Source: Hyphomicrobium_A sp965243865
Lineage (GTDB): Bacteria > Pseudomonadota > Alphaproteobacteria > Rhizobiales > Hyphomicrobiaceae
Length of the DNA stretch: 64,000 nucleotides
Assembly: GCF_965243865.1 (NCBI RefSeq)
Contig: NZ_OZ251603.1
Coordinates: forward strand, 3,720,001 to 3,784,000
Reading direction: 5' to 3'
In this document: piece after piece, positions 17,955 through 26,208 of the stretch
How the letters are laid out: each line of letters begins with the position of its first letter
Numbering within the stretch: position 1 is the stretch's first letter
The notes under the pieces: model-generated
Told to the model about the DNA's origin: nothing
What the model saw: the letters and a program-made list of their open reading frames with translations, nothing else
Databases searched by the model: none
Program-made: the position numbers and the translations under genes

Positions 17955-19040
17955 CTAGAGGGTGACAACGATCTTTCCGAACACGTCGCGACGCTCAAGG
18001 CGCTGCAATCCGGCGTCGAGGTCAATCAACTGTAGCTGCGTGTCTATGACCGGAGCGACCGACCCAGCGGCCATTTTCTCCATGACCGATCGCATATTCT
18101 CGATGCGGCAACCGAAGCTGCCGATCAGCCGCAGCTGCTGCTGAAAGAGCATGTAGAGGTTGGTCTTTGCTGCAACACCGGTGGTCGAGCCACAGGTCAC
18201 GAGCCTGCCGCCGCGCTTCAGTGTCATCAGGCTTCCCTCCCACGTCGCTGGCCCGATGTGCTCGAAGACAACGTCAACGCCTTTGCCGCCGGTGAGTTTT
18301 CGGGTGCGACTTTCGAAGCGCTGCTGCGTGTAGTCTATGACGTGATCGGCTCCGAGCTTGGCTGCCAACGCCGCCTTGCGATCGCTACCGACAGTGGTGA
18401 TGACGGTCGCGCCGGCCGCCTTGGCGAGTTGAATTGCTGCGCTGCCGATGCCGCTACCGCCGGCATGCACGAGTACGGTTTCGCCTTTGGACAGCTTGGC
18501 GTTGTCAAACAGCATGTGCTCCACCGTGCCGAACGTGATTGGGGCGCAGGCCGCAGCTACCGCATCGACGCGCGCCGGCGCCTTGACGGCGAGCCGTGCG
18601 GGAATGTTGACGCGCTCGCGGAGAAAGCCGTCGATGTGGAAGCCGAACATCGCGGGCGGCCCCTCGCAGAAGTTGTCGCGTCCTTCAATGCAGGCAGGGC
18701 AGTGACCGCAGGTGTGCGCGCCATAGAGCGCGACAATGTCGCCGATGCTCAAGTCTTTGACCCGGGCCCCGAGGGCAACGACCTCGCCCGCCGCCTCGGC
18801 GCCGAGCACGAGCGGGAGCTTGCGCTTGGCGAATGCCATCCCCCGCCAGCTCCAGACGTCGATGTGGTTGAGGGCCACGGTGCGGACGCGCACCTGCACG
18901 TCATATTCGGCAGGGGGCGGCGGGGCCTCGACCTCAGCGACGTTGAGGCAACGCTCGCTTAAGAGTTGAACAGCACGCATGCGCTCGGCTGCCCCTTGAG
19001 CAGACAATTTCCGCGCGGCCAAAGAGTCATTGCTCGTCAT
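17955..19040 (-). CDS. adh2XL: Zinc-binding MDR-family reductase (Adh2XL-like)
   Basis: 361 residues from the ATG at 19040, whose ATGA overlaps the stop of the upstream ketosynthase. Medium-chain dehydrogenase/reductase fold: N-terminal GroES-like domain, structural-zinc cysteines in 'CGHCPACIEGRDNFC', and an NAD(P) site 'HAGGSGIGSAAIQLAKAAGA' near residues 185-205. The catalytic-zinc cysteine position is 'ALNHIDVW', as in quinone-oxidoreductase-like members, so an enoyl- or ketone-reducing role is more likely than classical alcohol oxidation. In rhizobia the gene after fabF1XL is an alcohol dehydrogenase-like gene (adh2XL) of the VLCFA cluster; position and sequence fit that. Its reaction on the acyl chain is not established. 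Confidence 0.82.
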   Translation of the reverse strand: MTSNDSLAARKLSAQGAAERMRAVQLLSERCLNVAEVEAPPPPAEYDVQVRVRTVALNHIDVWSWRGMAFAKRKLPLVLGAEAAGEVVALGARVKDLSIGDIVALYGAHTCGHCPACIEGRDNFCEGPPAMFGFHIDGFLRERVNIPARLAVKAPARVDAVAAACAPITFGTVEHMLFDNAKLSKGETVLVHAGGSGIGSAAIQLAKAAGATVITTVGSDRKAALAAKLGADHVIDYTQQRFESRTRKLTGGKGVDVVFEHIGPATWEGSLMTLKRGGRLVTCGSTTGVAAKTNLYMLFQQQLRLIGSFGCRIENMRSVMEKMAAGSVAPVIDTQLQLIDLDAGLQRLERRDVFGKIVVTL

Positions 19041-20320
19041 TGCAGCTCTCGCGAAAAGACGACGCACACGTTCTGGCCTCCAAAGCCGAAGGAATTCGAC
19101 AGGGCGACGCCTACGTCTGCGGAACGACTGACGTTTGGTACGACGTCGAGAGGGAGATCTGGGTCTGGATCGTCGTAGTTCGTGGTCGGGGGAAGCATTC
19201 CAGTTTGCAGGGTCTGCATCGTGAAGACGGCTTCAACAGATCCGGCGGCGATCAGCGTGTGACCGATCATCGACTTGTTGGAGCTGATCGGAATGTGTGG
19301 GAGCCGGTCACCGAAGACGGCCGCCAGAGAGAGGCACTCCATCTTGTCGTTCTCGGGTGTGCTGGTGCCGTGCGCATTGACGTAGTCAATGTGGTCAGGC
19401 GTGATGCCCGCATCATCAAGCGTCTTGCGGAGGGCGCCTATGATGGCCCGTCCATCGGGGCGGGAGCGGGTGCGGTGATAGTCGTCGGCCTTCTCGCCGC
19501 AGCCGCGCACTAGGCCGAGTATTCTGGCGCCACGCGATTTAGCTGACGCATAGCTTTCGAGGACGAGGGCGCCAGAGCCCTCCGCCATCACGAAGCCGTC
19601 GCGGGTCTTTGAGAACGGGCGCGAAGCCTTTTCGGGAGGATCGTTTCGCGTCGACAGTGCCGAGAGCAGAGAGAAGCGGACCAGGCCTTCAGGATGCACC
19701 GTGGCATCGGTTCCTATGCAGAGCGCGGCGTCTGCCTTGCCGTGACGTATAGCTTCTACTCCGAGCTGGATGGTGGTGGCGCCTGATGCGCAAGCTGTAC
19801 AGATGGAGAGCGGCTCGCCGCGGGTGCCAAATCGCTCCATGAGCCTGTCGGAGATGGCGGCGAAGCGGACATGCTTTGCCAAGCTTGCATGAGTGCCTTT
19901 GCGTGCAGCGGCGAGCAGCCGTGCATAACCAGCGAGTTCCGAATCTTCATCGGAAGAGTACAGTTCGCGCAGATGCGGCCATTCGAGCTCCGACGGCGGG
20001 GTAGCGACGATGAGCGGGCCGGGAAAGCTTCCAGGGTGCCCGAGGCGAGCTTGATCGATGGCTTCCGCTGCCGCCGTCTCGGCCATAGCGTAGGACAGGT
20101 CAAACGCGGAGTAGTCCGCAGTTCCAAAGTGATCGACCGTTCCAGCGATGGTTGTCTTGAGGCCGTCCGTCGAGAAACGCGAAATTGGCTTGATGCCAGA
20201 TTGACCACCGACGAGCTTCTGCCAGTTGTCGGTCTTTCCTACGCCCAATGACGTCACGATGCCTGCACCGGTGACGGCGACCAGCGGCCGACCCTTGCTG
20301 TCCAAATAGGCGCTAGGCAT
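19037..20320 (-). CDS. fabF1XL: Beta-ketoacyl-ACP synthase, first KS-alpha (FabF1XL-like)
   Basis: 427 residues from the ATG at 20320, which has GGAG six bases ahead and overlaps the end of the preceding KS-beta by 8 bases. Active Cys in 'CTACASGATT', His in 'NAHGTSTPENDK' and 'NKSMIGHTLIAAG'. A standard active FabF-type synthase. Order acpXL-fabZXL-KSbeta-KSalpha-adh matches the rhizobial VLCFA cluster that builds the 27-hydroxyoctacosanoate chain of lipid A. Whether this copy makes lipid A chains or another product under low oxygen is open (see findings). Confidence 0.9.
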   Translation of the reverse strand: MPSAYLDSKGRPLVAVTGAGIVTSLGVGKTDNWQKLVGGQSGIKPISRFSTDGLKTTIAGTVDHFGTADYSAFDLSYAMAETAAAEAIDQARLGHPGSFPGPLIVATPPSELEWPHLRELYSSDEDSELAGYARLLAAARKGTHASLAKHVRFAAISDRLMERFGTRGEPLSICTACASGATTIQLGVEAIRHGKADAALCIGTDATVHPEGLVRFSLLSALSTRNDPPEKASRPFSKTRDGFVMAEGSGALVLESYASAKSRGARILGLVRGCGEKADDYHRTRSRPDGRAIIGALRKTLDDAGITPDHIDYVNAHGTSTPENDKMECLSLAAVFGDRLPHIPISSNKSMIGHTLIAAGSVEAVFTMQTLQTGMLPPTTNYDDPDPDLPLDVVPNVSRSADVGVALSNSFGFGGQNVCVVFSRELQ

Positions 20321-21548
20321 GGTTCGCTCCATGCAGCGCGGGGACGACGACACTGAGGGCCTCGCCGCGCCAGGTTCCTACTGTCGTCACTAGGATGCGA
20401 TCGGGCGGCCCCTCTGCTGGAGTATCCACCTCGGGGCACCCAAACGGGGGGTAGTAGCGGCCCTTGGCCAGCGCCAAGGCGGCAAGCGCGATACCGACAA
20501 TGAAGTGCGCCTCTCGTCCGTGGCCGAAGAGGCTGCCCCAGGCGCGGACGGCGGGGAAATGGCCGCTCTCGGGAAGATTAGCTAGAAATTGCTGCTCCTC
20601 GCTCGTCGCCGGCTCGACTCCACTCGCTCCGCTGAGCACGCAGAGCGCGTTCGCGGTCGGCTCGAGCTCCATAGTCGAGAATAATTTCGACAACGCCGCA
20701 GTGGCGTCGCCCGCGAGTCGGCGGGATCGCGTCGCGGCTATGGCACCGATACGGGCATAGGGCTGGCGGTCGCGTTGGCGGGCATGGCGAGCGGACTCGA
20801 GGACTAGGAACGCTCCCAGACTGCCGAGTACGGCTCCCCCGCCATCGCCACGCCGCTCCCACACCGACTTGAAGGAGCCGCGGTAGAGGATCTGCTCGAG
20901 CTCGCTGCCGAGCAGGATGTCCTCTCGCTCTGCGTTGAGTGCGCCGCCAACGAGGACGATGTCGCTCTCACCGCTGGCTATCCGATCGAACGCATTCTGG
21001 AGTGCGGATACGCCGGCCATCTCCTCACTCTTGAAGGTGCGTGAGGAACCGGTAGCGCCGTGAACGATCGAAACATTGCCCGCGAGGAGGTTGGATAGTT
21101 GCCCGAGATAGAGAGTGGGCCTGAGACCCGTCATGAGATCGCGATTGAGTGCGGCTCCGGCGGCACCTTCTGCATCTAACGCCGCGAGCACGCGCGAATC
21201 GAAGGCGATGTCGCGTTCCCCATTGCCGGCGGCGATGCTGAGATCGGTCCGGTCGAGCAGTTCTTGGTCACCGGCTAATGCGGCATCCCCGAGGGCCAGC
21301 CCTGCGGCGTATACGCCTATCCTGTGCCAGCGTTCCATCTGTCGCTGGTCCGTGGTGCGCGGTATCTGCCGTGCCAGGGCCAGTGGGACGAGAGGGTGAA
21401 CAGGATAAGGGGCGAAGCGTCTTTCCTCGACTTTCGCAATGCATCCCTGCGGATTGCTGAGCTGCGACCAGTGCTCCTCGACACCTTCGCCTATCGAGCT
21501 CACGAGGCCGATGCCGGTGATCCAGACGTGCTCTTGTTCGCGGGTCAT
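20313..21548 (-). CDS. fabF2XL: KS-like protein without active cysteine, first KS-beta (FabF2XL-like)
   Basis: 411 residues. The fold is KS-like ('ITGIGLVSSIGEG', 'VLVGGALNAERED', 'VLSGASGVEP') but the nucleophile is replaced: 'GATGSSRTF'. It is not a KS-Q type either, since there is no Gln at that place. It likely pairs with the active KS that overlaps its 3' end. The ATG at 21548 overlaps the fabZXL stop by four bases, so translation is coupled. Chain-length control is the most probable role, inferred from type II polyketide/fatty-acid systems. Confidence 0.86.
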   Translation of the reverse strand: MTREQEHVWITGIGLVSSIGEGVEEHWSQLSNPQGCIAKVEERRFAPYPVHPLVPLALARQIPRTTDQRQMERWHRIGVYAAGLALGDAALAGDQELLDRTDLSIAAGNGERDIAFDSRVLAALDAEGAAGAALNRDLMTGLRPTLYLGQLSNLLAGNVSIVHGATGSSRTFKSEEMAGVSALQNAFDRIASGESDIVLVGGALNAEREDILLGSELEQILYRGSFKSVWERRGDGGGAVLGSLGAFLVLESARHARQRDRQPYARIGAIAATRSRRLAGDATAALSKLFSTMELEPTANALCVLSGASGVEPATSEEQQFLANLPESGHFPAVRAWGSLFGHGREAHFIVGIALAALALAKGRYYPPFGCPEVDTPAEGPPDRILVTTVGTWRGEALSVVVPALHGANHA

Positions 21549-22012
21549 GCAACCTTCGCATCGAGCAAGCCGAGCCGCCGACCCTCGTTCTCAACGTGAT
21601 GCTGCAGGGCGACGGAGGGGAATACGACATTGCGCATCGTGAGCTGCGCGTCGCAGACCGTTGCGCCATCGCGCTCAATCGAAGCCGCGGTCACCGTGTA
21701 GCCAGACCCATCATGAATTCGGCTGACCGTCACGGTGAGGCTTGCCTGAGGTCGAACGAACGACCGGAAATTTGCGGTCTTTACGTTGGCGAAGAACGGC
21801 ATGCGAGAGAATTTGTTCAACGCCAACACGAGGTACCCGGAGGCTTGCGCCATGACCTCGAGCAGCAGCACTCCAGGCATGATCGCTTCGCCGGGAAAGT
21901 GGCCTTCGAAGACGGGGCTGTTCGCCGGCACCTTAGCCCTCGCCGTAAGCGTCGCCCTCTGGGGGTCGAATGCCGCGATTTCGTCGAGCATCTGAAAATA
22001 CTCGAGCCTCAT
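21545..22012 (-). CDS. fabZXL: Beta-hydroxyacyl-ACP dehydratase, FabZ-type
   Basis: 155 residues from MRLEYFQMLDEI at 22012, with an AGGAGC ribosome site that begins at the stop of acpXL; upstream starts at 22069 would overlap acpXL. Hot-dog fold with the catalytic pair in 'FEGHFPGEAIMPGVLLLE' (His and Glu). It removes water from 3-hydroxyacyl-ACP during chain elongation. Located between acpXL and the KS pair as in the rhizobial VLCFA cluster. Cytoplasmic. Confidence 0.92.
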   Translation of the reverse strand: MRLEYFQMLDEIAAFDPQRATLTARAKVPANSPVFEGHFPGEAIMPGVLLLEVMAQASGYLVLALNKFSRMPFFANVKTANFRSFVRPQASLTVTVSRIHDGSGYTVTAASIERDGATVCDAQLTMRNVVFPSVALQHHVENEGRRLGLLDAKVA

Positions 22013-22026
22013 CGAAGGCGAAGCTC

Positions 22027-22308
22027 CTAGACTGTCGCTTCGGCGCGGATGGCGTCGATCTGGGCGCACAGGTTCCGCAAGACGAAGTAGTCATCGCCAT
22101 TGCGCTTTCCTTCGTTCACGTCGGTGATCCAATCATCGACGGGCAGTTGGATGGCGAATGTCCGGTCGATCTCGAATGTGATGTCGAGAAACGCAAGGCT
22201 GTCGATTGCGAGGTCCTTCATCACGTGGCTGTCGGGCGTTATCTGCTCGAGCGGTACATCGCTTGCCGAGGAGATGATGGTTGCCACGGTCTCGAAGGTG
22301 GATGCCAT
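22027..22308 (-). CDS. acpXL: Specialised acyl carrier protein AcpXL
   Basis: 93 residues, the length typical for AcpXL rather than for housekeeping AcpP (~78). The phosphopantetheine serine is in 'DLAIDSLAFLDITFEID'. The AcpXL-like C-terminal half is clear: 'VNEGKRNGDDYFVLRNLCAQID' resembles rhizobial 'VNEGK...YFVLKNLCAKID'. In rhizobia AcpXL carries the very long chain hydroxy fatty acid before transfer to lipid A. First gene of the minus-strand arm; an FNR-type box sits about 100 bases upstream, shared with the divergent maoC-fabG gene. Together this suggests anaerobic control of a VLCFA-type synthase. Confidence 0.92.
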   Translation of the reverse strand: MASTFETVATIISSASDVPLEQITPDSHVMKDLAIDSLAFLDITFEIDRTFAIQLPVDDWITDVNEGKRNGDDYFVLRNLCAQIDAIRAEATV

Positions 22309-22405
22309 GCTGCGGTCTCCGTGCTCAGATGATAGGCAACGCGCGGCGATCTTCCGTCAATCCGCTGCTAGGGGCGCTTTCTAACAAAACGGACTCGACG
22401 CAGGC

Positions 22406-22419
22406 TTAACCGAAGTCAA
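22406..22419. promoter_or_regulatory. FNR-type box between the two lipid operons
   Basis: TTAAC-CGAA-GTCAA in the divergent gap between acpXL (minus) and maoC-fabG (plus). Towards acpXL, TAGAAA at 22383-22378 is a weak -10 at the right spacing (start near 22371). Towards maoC-fabG the expected -10 place is poor (TAACGC). The box matches the 51576-51589 site exactly, including the CGAA spacer. Confidence 0.65.
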
Positions 22420-22480
22420 TTTGCCGATGCCGCACCTTGGCTAACGCTCTTGGCACAATGCGCAATGCCCGTGATGCATC

Positions 22481-23695
22481 ATGACAGCTCCACTCGATCG
22501 CCTGCTTGAGCTGCGCGTGGGCCAGACTGAATGCCTGTCGCGCACGATCACAGCTGAAGACGTGGCTGCGTTCGCGCGTCTGTCTGGGGATTACAACGCG
22601 TTGCATCTCGATGACGAGTTTGCCGCGCGCACCGAGTTCGCGCAGCGTGTGGTGCACGGCTTTCTCAGCGCCAGCCTGCTTTCGACGCTCGTGGGCATGA
22701 AGGTGCCGGGGCGCGGCGCACTCTATTTGTCGCAGAGGTTTGAATTCACAAAGCCAGTGTACATCGGGGAAACCGTCGAGGCGCGCGCAACAATCGAGAA
22801 GATCGACGCAGAGACGCGGGTGGTCACACTGCGTACTGAAATCCACAAGGCACCGGGCCAGTGTGTTCTGCGCGGGTCGGCGCAGGTCAAGGTACTGAGG
22901 CTCACCGATCGGGACGAGCGCGCTGCTGCAAATGTAGGTTCGGACGGCCGACTGCTTTCAGGACGCGTGGCACTGGTCACGGGAGGCTCGCGAGGCATCG
23001 GCCGAGCCATCGCGAGGCTCTTTGCAGCGCACGGGGCCAAGGTTTGGATCAATTACAACAAGAGCCGTGGCGCTGCAGAAGAATTGGAGCAGGATCTCGT
23101 CTCCTCCGGCGGCTGGTGCCGCTGCGTCAGAGCCGATGTGACCAAGAAGGACGAAGCAGATCGACTCATCGCAGAGGTCACGGCCGGCGGCGATTTGGAC
23201 ATCCTCGTCAACAACGCGGGTCCGAAAATCAAATCTGGATCGTTTGAGGACTTTTCGTTCGAAGACATCGCCGGCGCATTCGAGGATCTCGTCGGGAGTG
23301 CCTTTCACGTCACGAAGGCAGCTCTGCCGGCGCTGCGAGTCACACGAGGGGGCGTCATCACGGTACTCTCGTCGGCCGCTCTGGGCCGCACGGCGCATGG
23401 GTGGCTGCCATACGTCATGGGCAAGAGCGCACTTCTAGCCATGTGCAAAAATCTCGCGCAGGAAATCGGACCGCACGGCGTGAGGGTGAACGTTATTTCG
23501 CCCTCGATGGTCGAAACGGATCTCGTTTCCAATGTGCCAGACCGGATTCGTCAGATGATCGTGTCGCGCACACCGCTGCGGCGGCTGGCGACCGTGGAGG
23601 ACGTTGCGGGTGCAGCGTTGCTTCTGGCCTCTCCCTACGCGGGGTTCATTACCGGCGAGAATTTGCTCGTCACCGGTGGCGAGACCATGATCTGA
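22481..23695 (+). CDS. Fused MaoC-type hydratase and FabG-type ketoreductase
   Basis: 404 residues. Residues ~1-145 are an (R)-specific hydratase hot-dog domain with 'FARLSGDYNALHLDDEFA' (Asp and His catalytic pair) and 'RVVHGFLSASLLS'. Residues ~160-404 are a short-chain dehydrogenase with the NADP site 'VTGGSRGIGRAIA', 'NNAGP', Ser-Ser in 'VLSSAALG' and the active Tyr-Lys in 'YVMGKSA'. One polypeptide could therefore reduce 3-ketoacyl-ACP and dehydrate or hydrate the product. FabG and FabZ/MaoC activities are otherwise separate, so the fusion points to a dedicated pathway. First gene of the plus-strand arm; the HAD enzyme and ACP follow. Starts 62 bases from the FNR-type box. Confidence 0.9.
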   Translation: MTAPLDRLLELRVGQTECLSRTITAEDVAAFARLSGDYNALHLDDEFAARTEFAQRVVHGFLSASLLSTLVGMKVPGRGALYLSQRFEFTKPVYIGETVEARATIEKIDAETRVVTLRTEIHKAPGQCVLRGSAQVKVLRLTDRDERAAANVGSDGRLLSGRVALVTGGSRGIGRAIARLFAAHGAKVWINYNKSRGAAEELEQDLVSSGGWCRCVRADVTKKDEADRLIAEVTAGGDLDILVNNAGPKIKSGSFEDFSFEDIAGAFEDLVGSAFHVTKAALPALRVTRGGVITVLSSAALGRTAHGWLPYVMGKSALLAMCKNLAQEIGPHGVRVNVISPSMVETDLVSNVPDRIRQMIVSRTPLRRLATVEDVAGAALLLASPYAGFITGENLLVTGGETMI

Positions 23696-23710
23696 GGAGG
23701 TTGGAATCCA

Positions 23711-25942
23711 TTGTCATTACTCTCGCACCGCACTCCCGCGCGCGGACTCGCTATCGAGATGGGCGAGCGCCGCGATAACGGGGAGGAAAGTCAATCGATC
23801 GATAGGCTAGTGGACGCGGCCGTTGAGGCCGCGCCGGATCTCGTGCGGGGCCGGTTGATATTGCCTGCAGTGGACTGGACGTGCGTCGCGCCGGCGAAAG
23901 TAGCGCGCATGCTTGCGCGCATCGAGCACGCGGGCATCAACTGTCCCCGGTGGCTATCGAAGGCCATTCTAATCGCCGGCCATACGGTGGAGGACACCCG
24001 AAACCTTCCGGGTGATCTCACGGTGCTAAATCGCGTTAACATGGAAAGCCCTCGGGACGACGGCGGCGCATGGGTCGCGCCGCTCATCGAGGGTTTGATC
24101 GACGATGAGGCGGTCGAGGTCGAGATCGTCGACGCGATCGTTGAGCGTTTGGCTGTACGAGGCTCTGACGAGCATGCCGTCAGGCTAGCCCTGGGGCATG
24201 CACACCGGACGCGGGATGCGGTGCGAGCAGTTACCGCGCAGCTGGACAAGCTCTTGGAGCACCTGCGGCCAGTTCGGTTGCGCCTTACCGGGTTCTCGAC
24301 GACGCAGATTCTGGCCGAAGCATTGCGGCCGACATTCGCCGCTCAGGGCTGGCAGGCAGACGTCGTACAATCAGAATTTGGTGCCGGGTTGGCTGAATTG
24401 AACAACGTGGTTGGAGAGCACGATGCGCTCATACTCCTGCTCGACCTTGAAGGATTTGTGCAGATCGATTGGCGCAATGCACCGGCGCGGGTGGCTGAGC
24501 TGATAAGCGAAAGGGCCGAGCTTCTGGCGCGAGCGCTGTCTGCGTTTGCAGAGCGCTCGGAAGCCCCGCTCCTGATCAACACAATCCCTTCCGCCTACGC
24601 TCCGTCATCGGGATTTCTCGATGGCCCTCACGGCAGCGGTGTGCGGCGTACCGTCGACCTCATCAATGCGCGGTTGTATGAGGTCGCCAGCAGAAGCGGA
24701 CGTATTGTCGTGATCGATTCCGATCAGGCGATGGCCGATATTCAACGCTCCCGCCAAATCGATCAGAAGCTCTGGTTCTACGGCCGCATCGCTTATTCTG
24801 CCGATGCAACGTGGGCTATAGCGCGAGGCTTCGCGCAGGCGTGGAATTCGCTGCGTCGCGGGCCAATAAAGGTGCTGGCCGTCGACTTAGACAACACTTT
24901 GTGGGGCGGCATCTATGGCGATGACGGTGTGGAGAGACTGGCCTGCGGGCACGAGTTTCCCGGCAATGCCTTCATGGCCATGCAGCAGGAGTGCCTGCGG
25001 CTGCGTAATCAGGGCATCTTGCTCGTAGCGCTAAGCAAGAACAACGCCGATGCGATGAGCGTGTTCGAGCGGCATCCCGAAATGGCACTGAAGCCGAGCG
25101 ATTTTGCCGCCACCAAAGTGAACTGGGACCCCAAGCCGGAAAACATTCGCAAGGTGGCCGCTGAGCTCAACCTGGCCTTGGACAGCTTCCTGTTCATCGA
25201 CGACAGTCCGCATGAACGCGACGCCATGCGCAGGCTATGCCCTGAAGTGCGCGTGCCGGAGATGCCGGCCGATCCCGCAGAACGCCCCCTTTGGCTGCGC
25301 AGACTGGCATGTACCTGGCCTGTGCGGCTGACCGCCGAGGACGAGGAGCGGGGCGCGTCTTATGCCGCCGGCAAGGAGGCAGAGCGCTGGAGGGCGTCCA
25401 CTGGGAGTCATGAAGACTTCCTCCGCGGATTGGAGCAGCATCTGCGCATTGGGCACGTTGACAAGAACGTCGTGTCGCGCGTCGCGCAGATGCATCAGCG
25501 GACCAACCAGTTCAACCTCACCACGATACGGAGTACCGAAGCCGATATTGCCTCCGTCTTTGGCGACGGTTCTCGAGGCGTTGCTTTCTACGGACGGGCG
25601 AGCGACCGGTTCGGCGACCACGGAATCGTAATCGCAGCGGTGGCCGAGATTGAGGGCAGCGAGGCTGTCTTACGGTCGTTCCTCATGAGCTGTCGGGTCA
25701 TTGGACGGGAGATTGAACGGGCGTTCCTCGGAGAAGTACTAGGGGAGCTTCGCCAGCGTGGTGTTAGTTACGTGTTCGGCAAGTACGTTCCTACAGCAAA
25801 GAATGCGATGGTGCGCGACTTCTATCCGTCGTGCGGTTTCATGCAGTTGGGGGGCGACGACGGCGGTACGAACTGGCTTTTGGACTTGTCTAACCAGCAA
25901 CTTCCCGGCTCGCAATTCGTGACAGTTGGTTGGGAGTCGTAG
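23711..25942 (+). CDS. FkbH-like HAD-IIIC enzyme with N-terminal and GNAT-like domains
   Basis: 743 residues from a TTG at 23711 behind AGGAGG; an ATG at 23759 is an alternative. Residues ~1-380 have no clear catalytic motif but resemble the SGNH-like N-terminal part of long FkbH proteins ('LLDLEGFVQIDW', 'GRIAYSADATWAIARGF'). The HAD domain starts near residue 386 with 'VLAVDLDNTLWGGIYGDDG', then 'ALSKNNADAM', 'KVNWDPKPENIRKVAAEL' and 'FIDDSPHERDAMR'. A GNAT-like domain (~590-735) contains 'QRTNQFNLTT' and 'FLMSCRVIGREIERAFL'. FkbH relatives load a glyceryl unit from 1,3-bisphosphoglycerate on an ACP. The directly adjacent ACP gene makes the same kind of loading likely here, but the real substrate is unknown. 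Confidence 0.85.
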   Translation: MSLLSHRTPARGLAIEMGERRDNGEESQSIDRLVDAAVEAAPDLVRGRLILPAVDWTCVAPAKVARMLARIEHAGINCPRWLSKAILIAGHTVEDTRNLPGDLTVLNRVNMESPRDDGGAWVAPLIEGLIDDEAVEVEIVDAIVERLAVRGSDEHAVRLALGHAHRTRDAVRAVTAQLDKLLEHLRPVRLRLTGFSTTQILAEALRPTFAAQGWQADVVQSEFGAGLAELNNVVGEHDALILLLDLEGFVQIDWRNAPARVAELISERAELLARALSAFAERSEAPLLINTIPSAYAPSSGFLDGPHGSGVRRTVDLINARLYEVASRSGRIVVIDSDQAMADIQRSRQIDQKLWFYGRIAYSADATWAIARGFAQAWNSLRRGPIKVLAVDLDNTLWGGIYGDDGVERLACGHEFPGNAFMAMQQECLRLRNQGILLVALSKNNADAMSVFERHPEMALKPSDFAATKVNWDPKPENIRKVAAELNLALDSFLFIDDSPHERDAMRRLCPEVRVPEMPADPAERPLWLRRLACTWPVRLTAEDEERGASYAAGKEAERWRASTGSHEDFLRGLEQHLRIGHVDKNVVSRVAQMHQRTNQFNLTTIRSTEADIASVFGDGSRGVAFYGRASDRFGDHGIVIAAVAEIEGSEAVLRSFLMSCRVIGREIERAFLGEVLGELRQRGVSYVFGKYVPTAKNAMVRDFYPSCGFMQLGGDDGGTNWLLDLSNQQLPGSQFVTVGWES

Positions 25943-26197
25943 ATGGACACGCGGGTTTCAAAAGACATTCCGTGCCGCGCTGAGATCGTGTCGATCTTCG
26001 AGGACGTGTTCCAGTTTGCAGGGCCAATTAGTCTTGCTACCTCCCCGAACGACGTCGAACGCTGGGATTCGCTACAGCACATAGCGTTAGTACAGATGAT
26101 CGAAGTTACGTTCGCGATTAGGCTATCCATGGACGAGATGATCGAGATGCGCACCGTTGGTGACATCGAGCGCGTGCTAGCCCGCCATGGCGCATAG
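25943..26197 (+). CDS. Acyl carrier protein, partner of the FkbH-like enzyme
   Basis: 84 residues. The phosphopantetheine site is 'VERWDSLQHIALVQMIE', with WDSL as in FkbJ-type and other stand-alone loading ACPs, different from the AIDSL of AcpXL. The ATG follows the stop of the FkbH-like gene with no gap and GGGAG ahead, so the two are co-expressed. It probably carries the unit charged by the HAD enzyme. Convergent with the double-MaoC gene that ends 12 bases away. Confidence 0.9.
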   Translation: MDTRVSKDIPCRAEIVSIFEDVFQFAGPISLATSPNDVERWDSLQHIALVQMIEVTFAIRLSMDEMIEMRTVGDIERVLARHGA

Positions 26198-26208
26198 AAT
26201 GTCCGCGT

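Noticed and set aside
15443..22308. Type II aromatic polyketide or aryl polyene cluster
   Set aside because: KSalpha/KSbeta pairs suggested this, but there are no cyclases, aromatases or aryl-polyene-specific genes, and the AcpXL-FabZ-KS-KS-ADH order fits the VLCFA cluster better.
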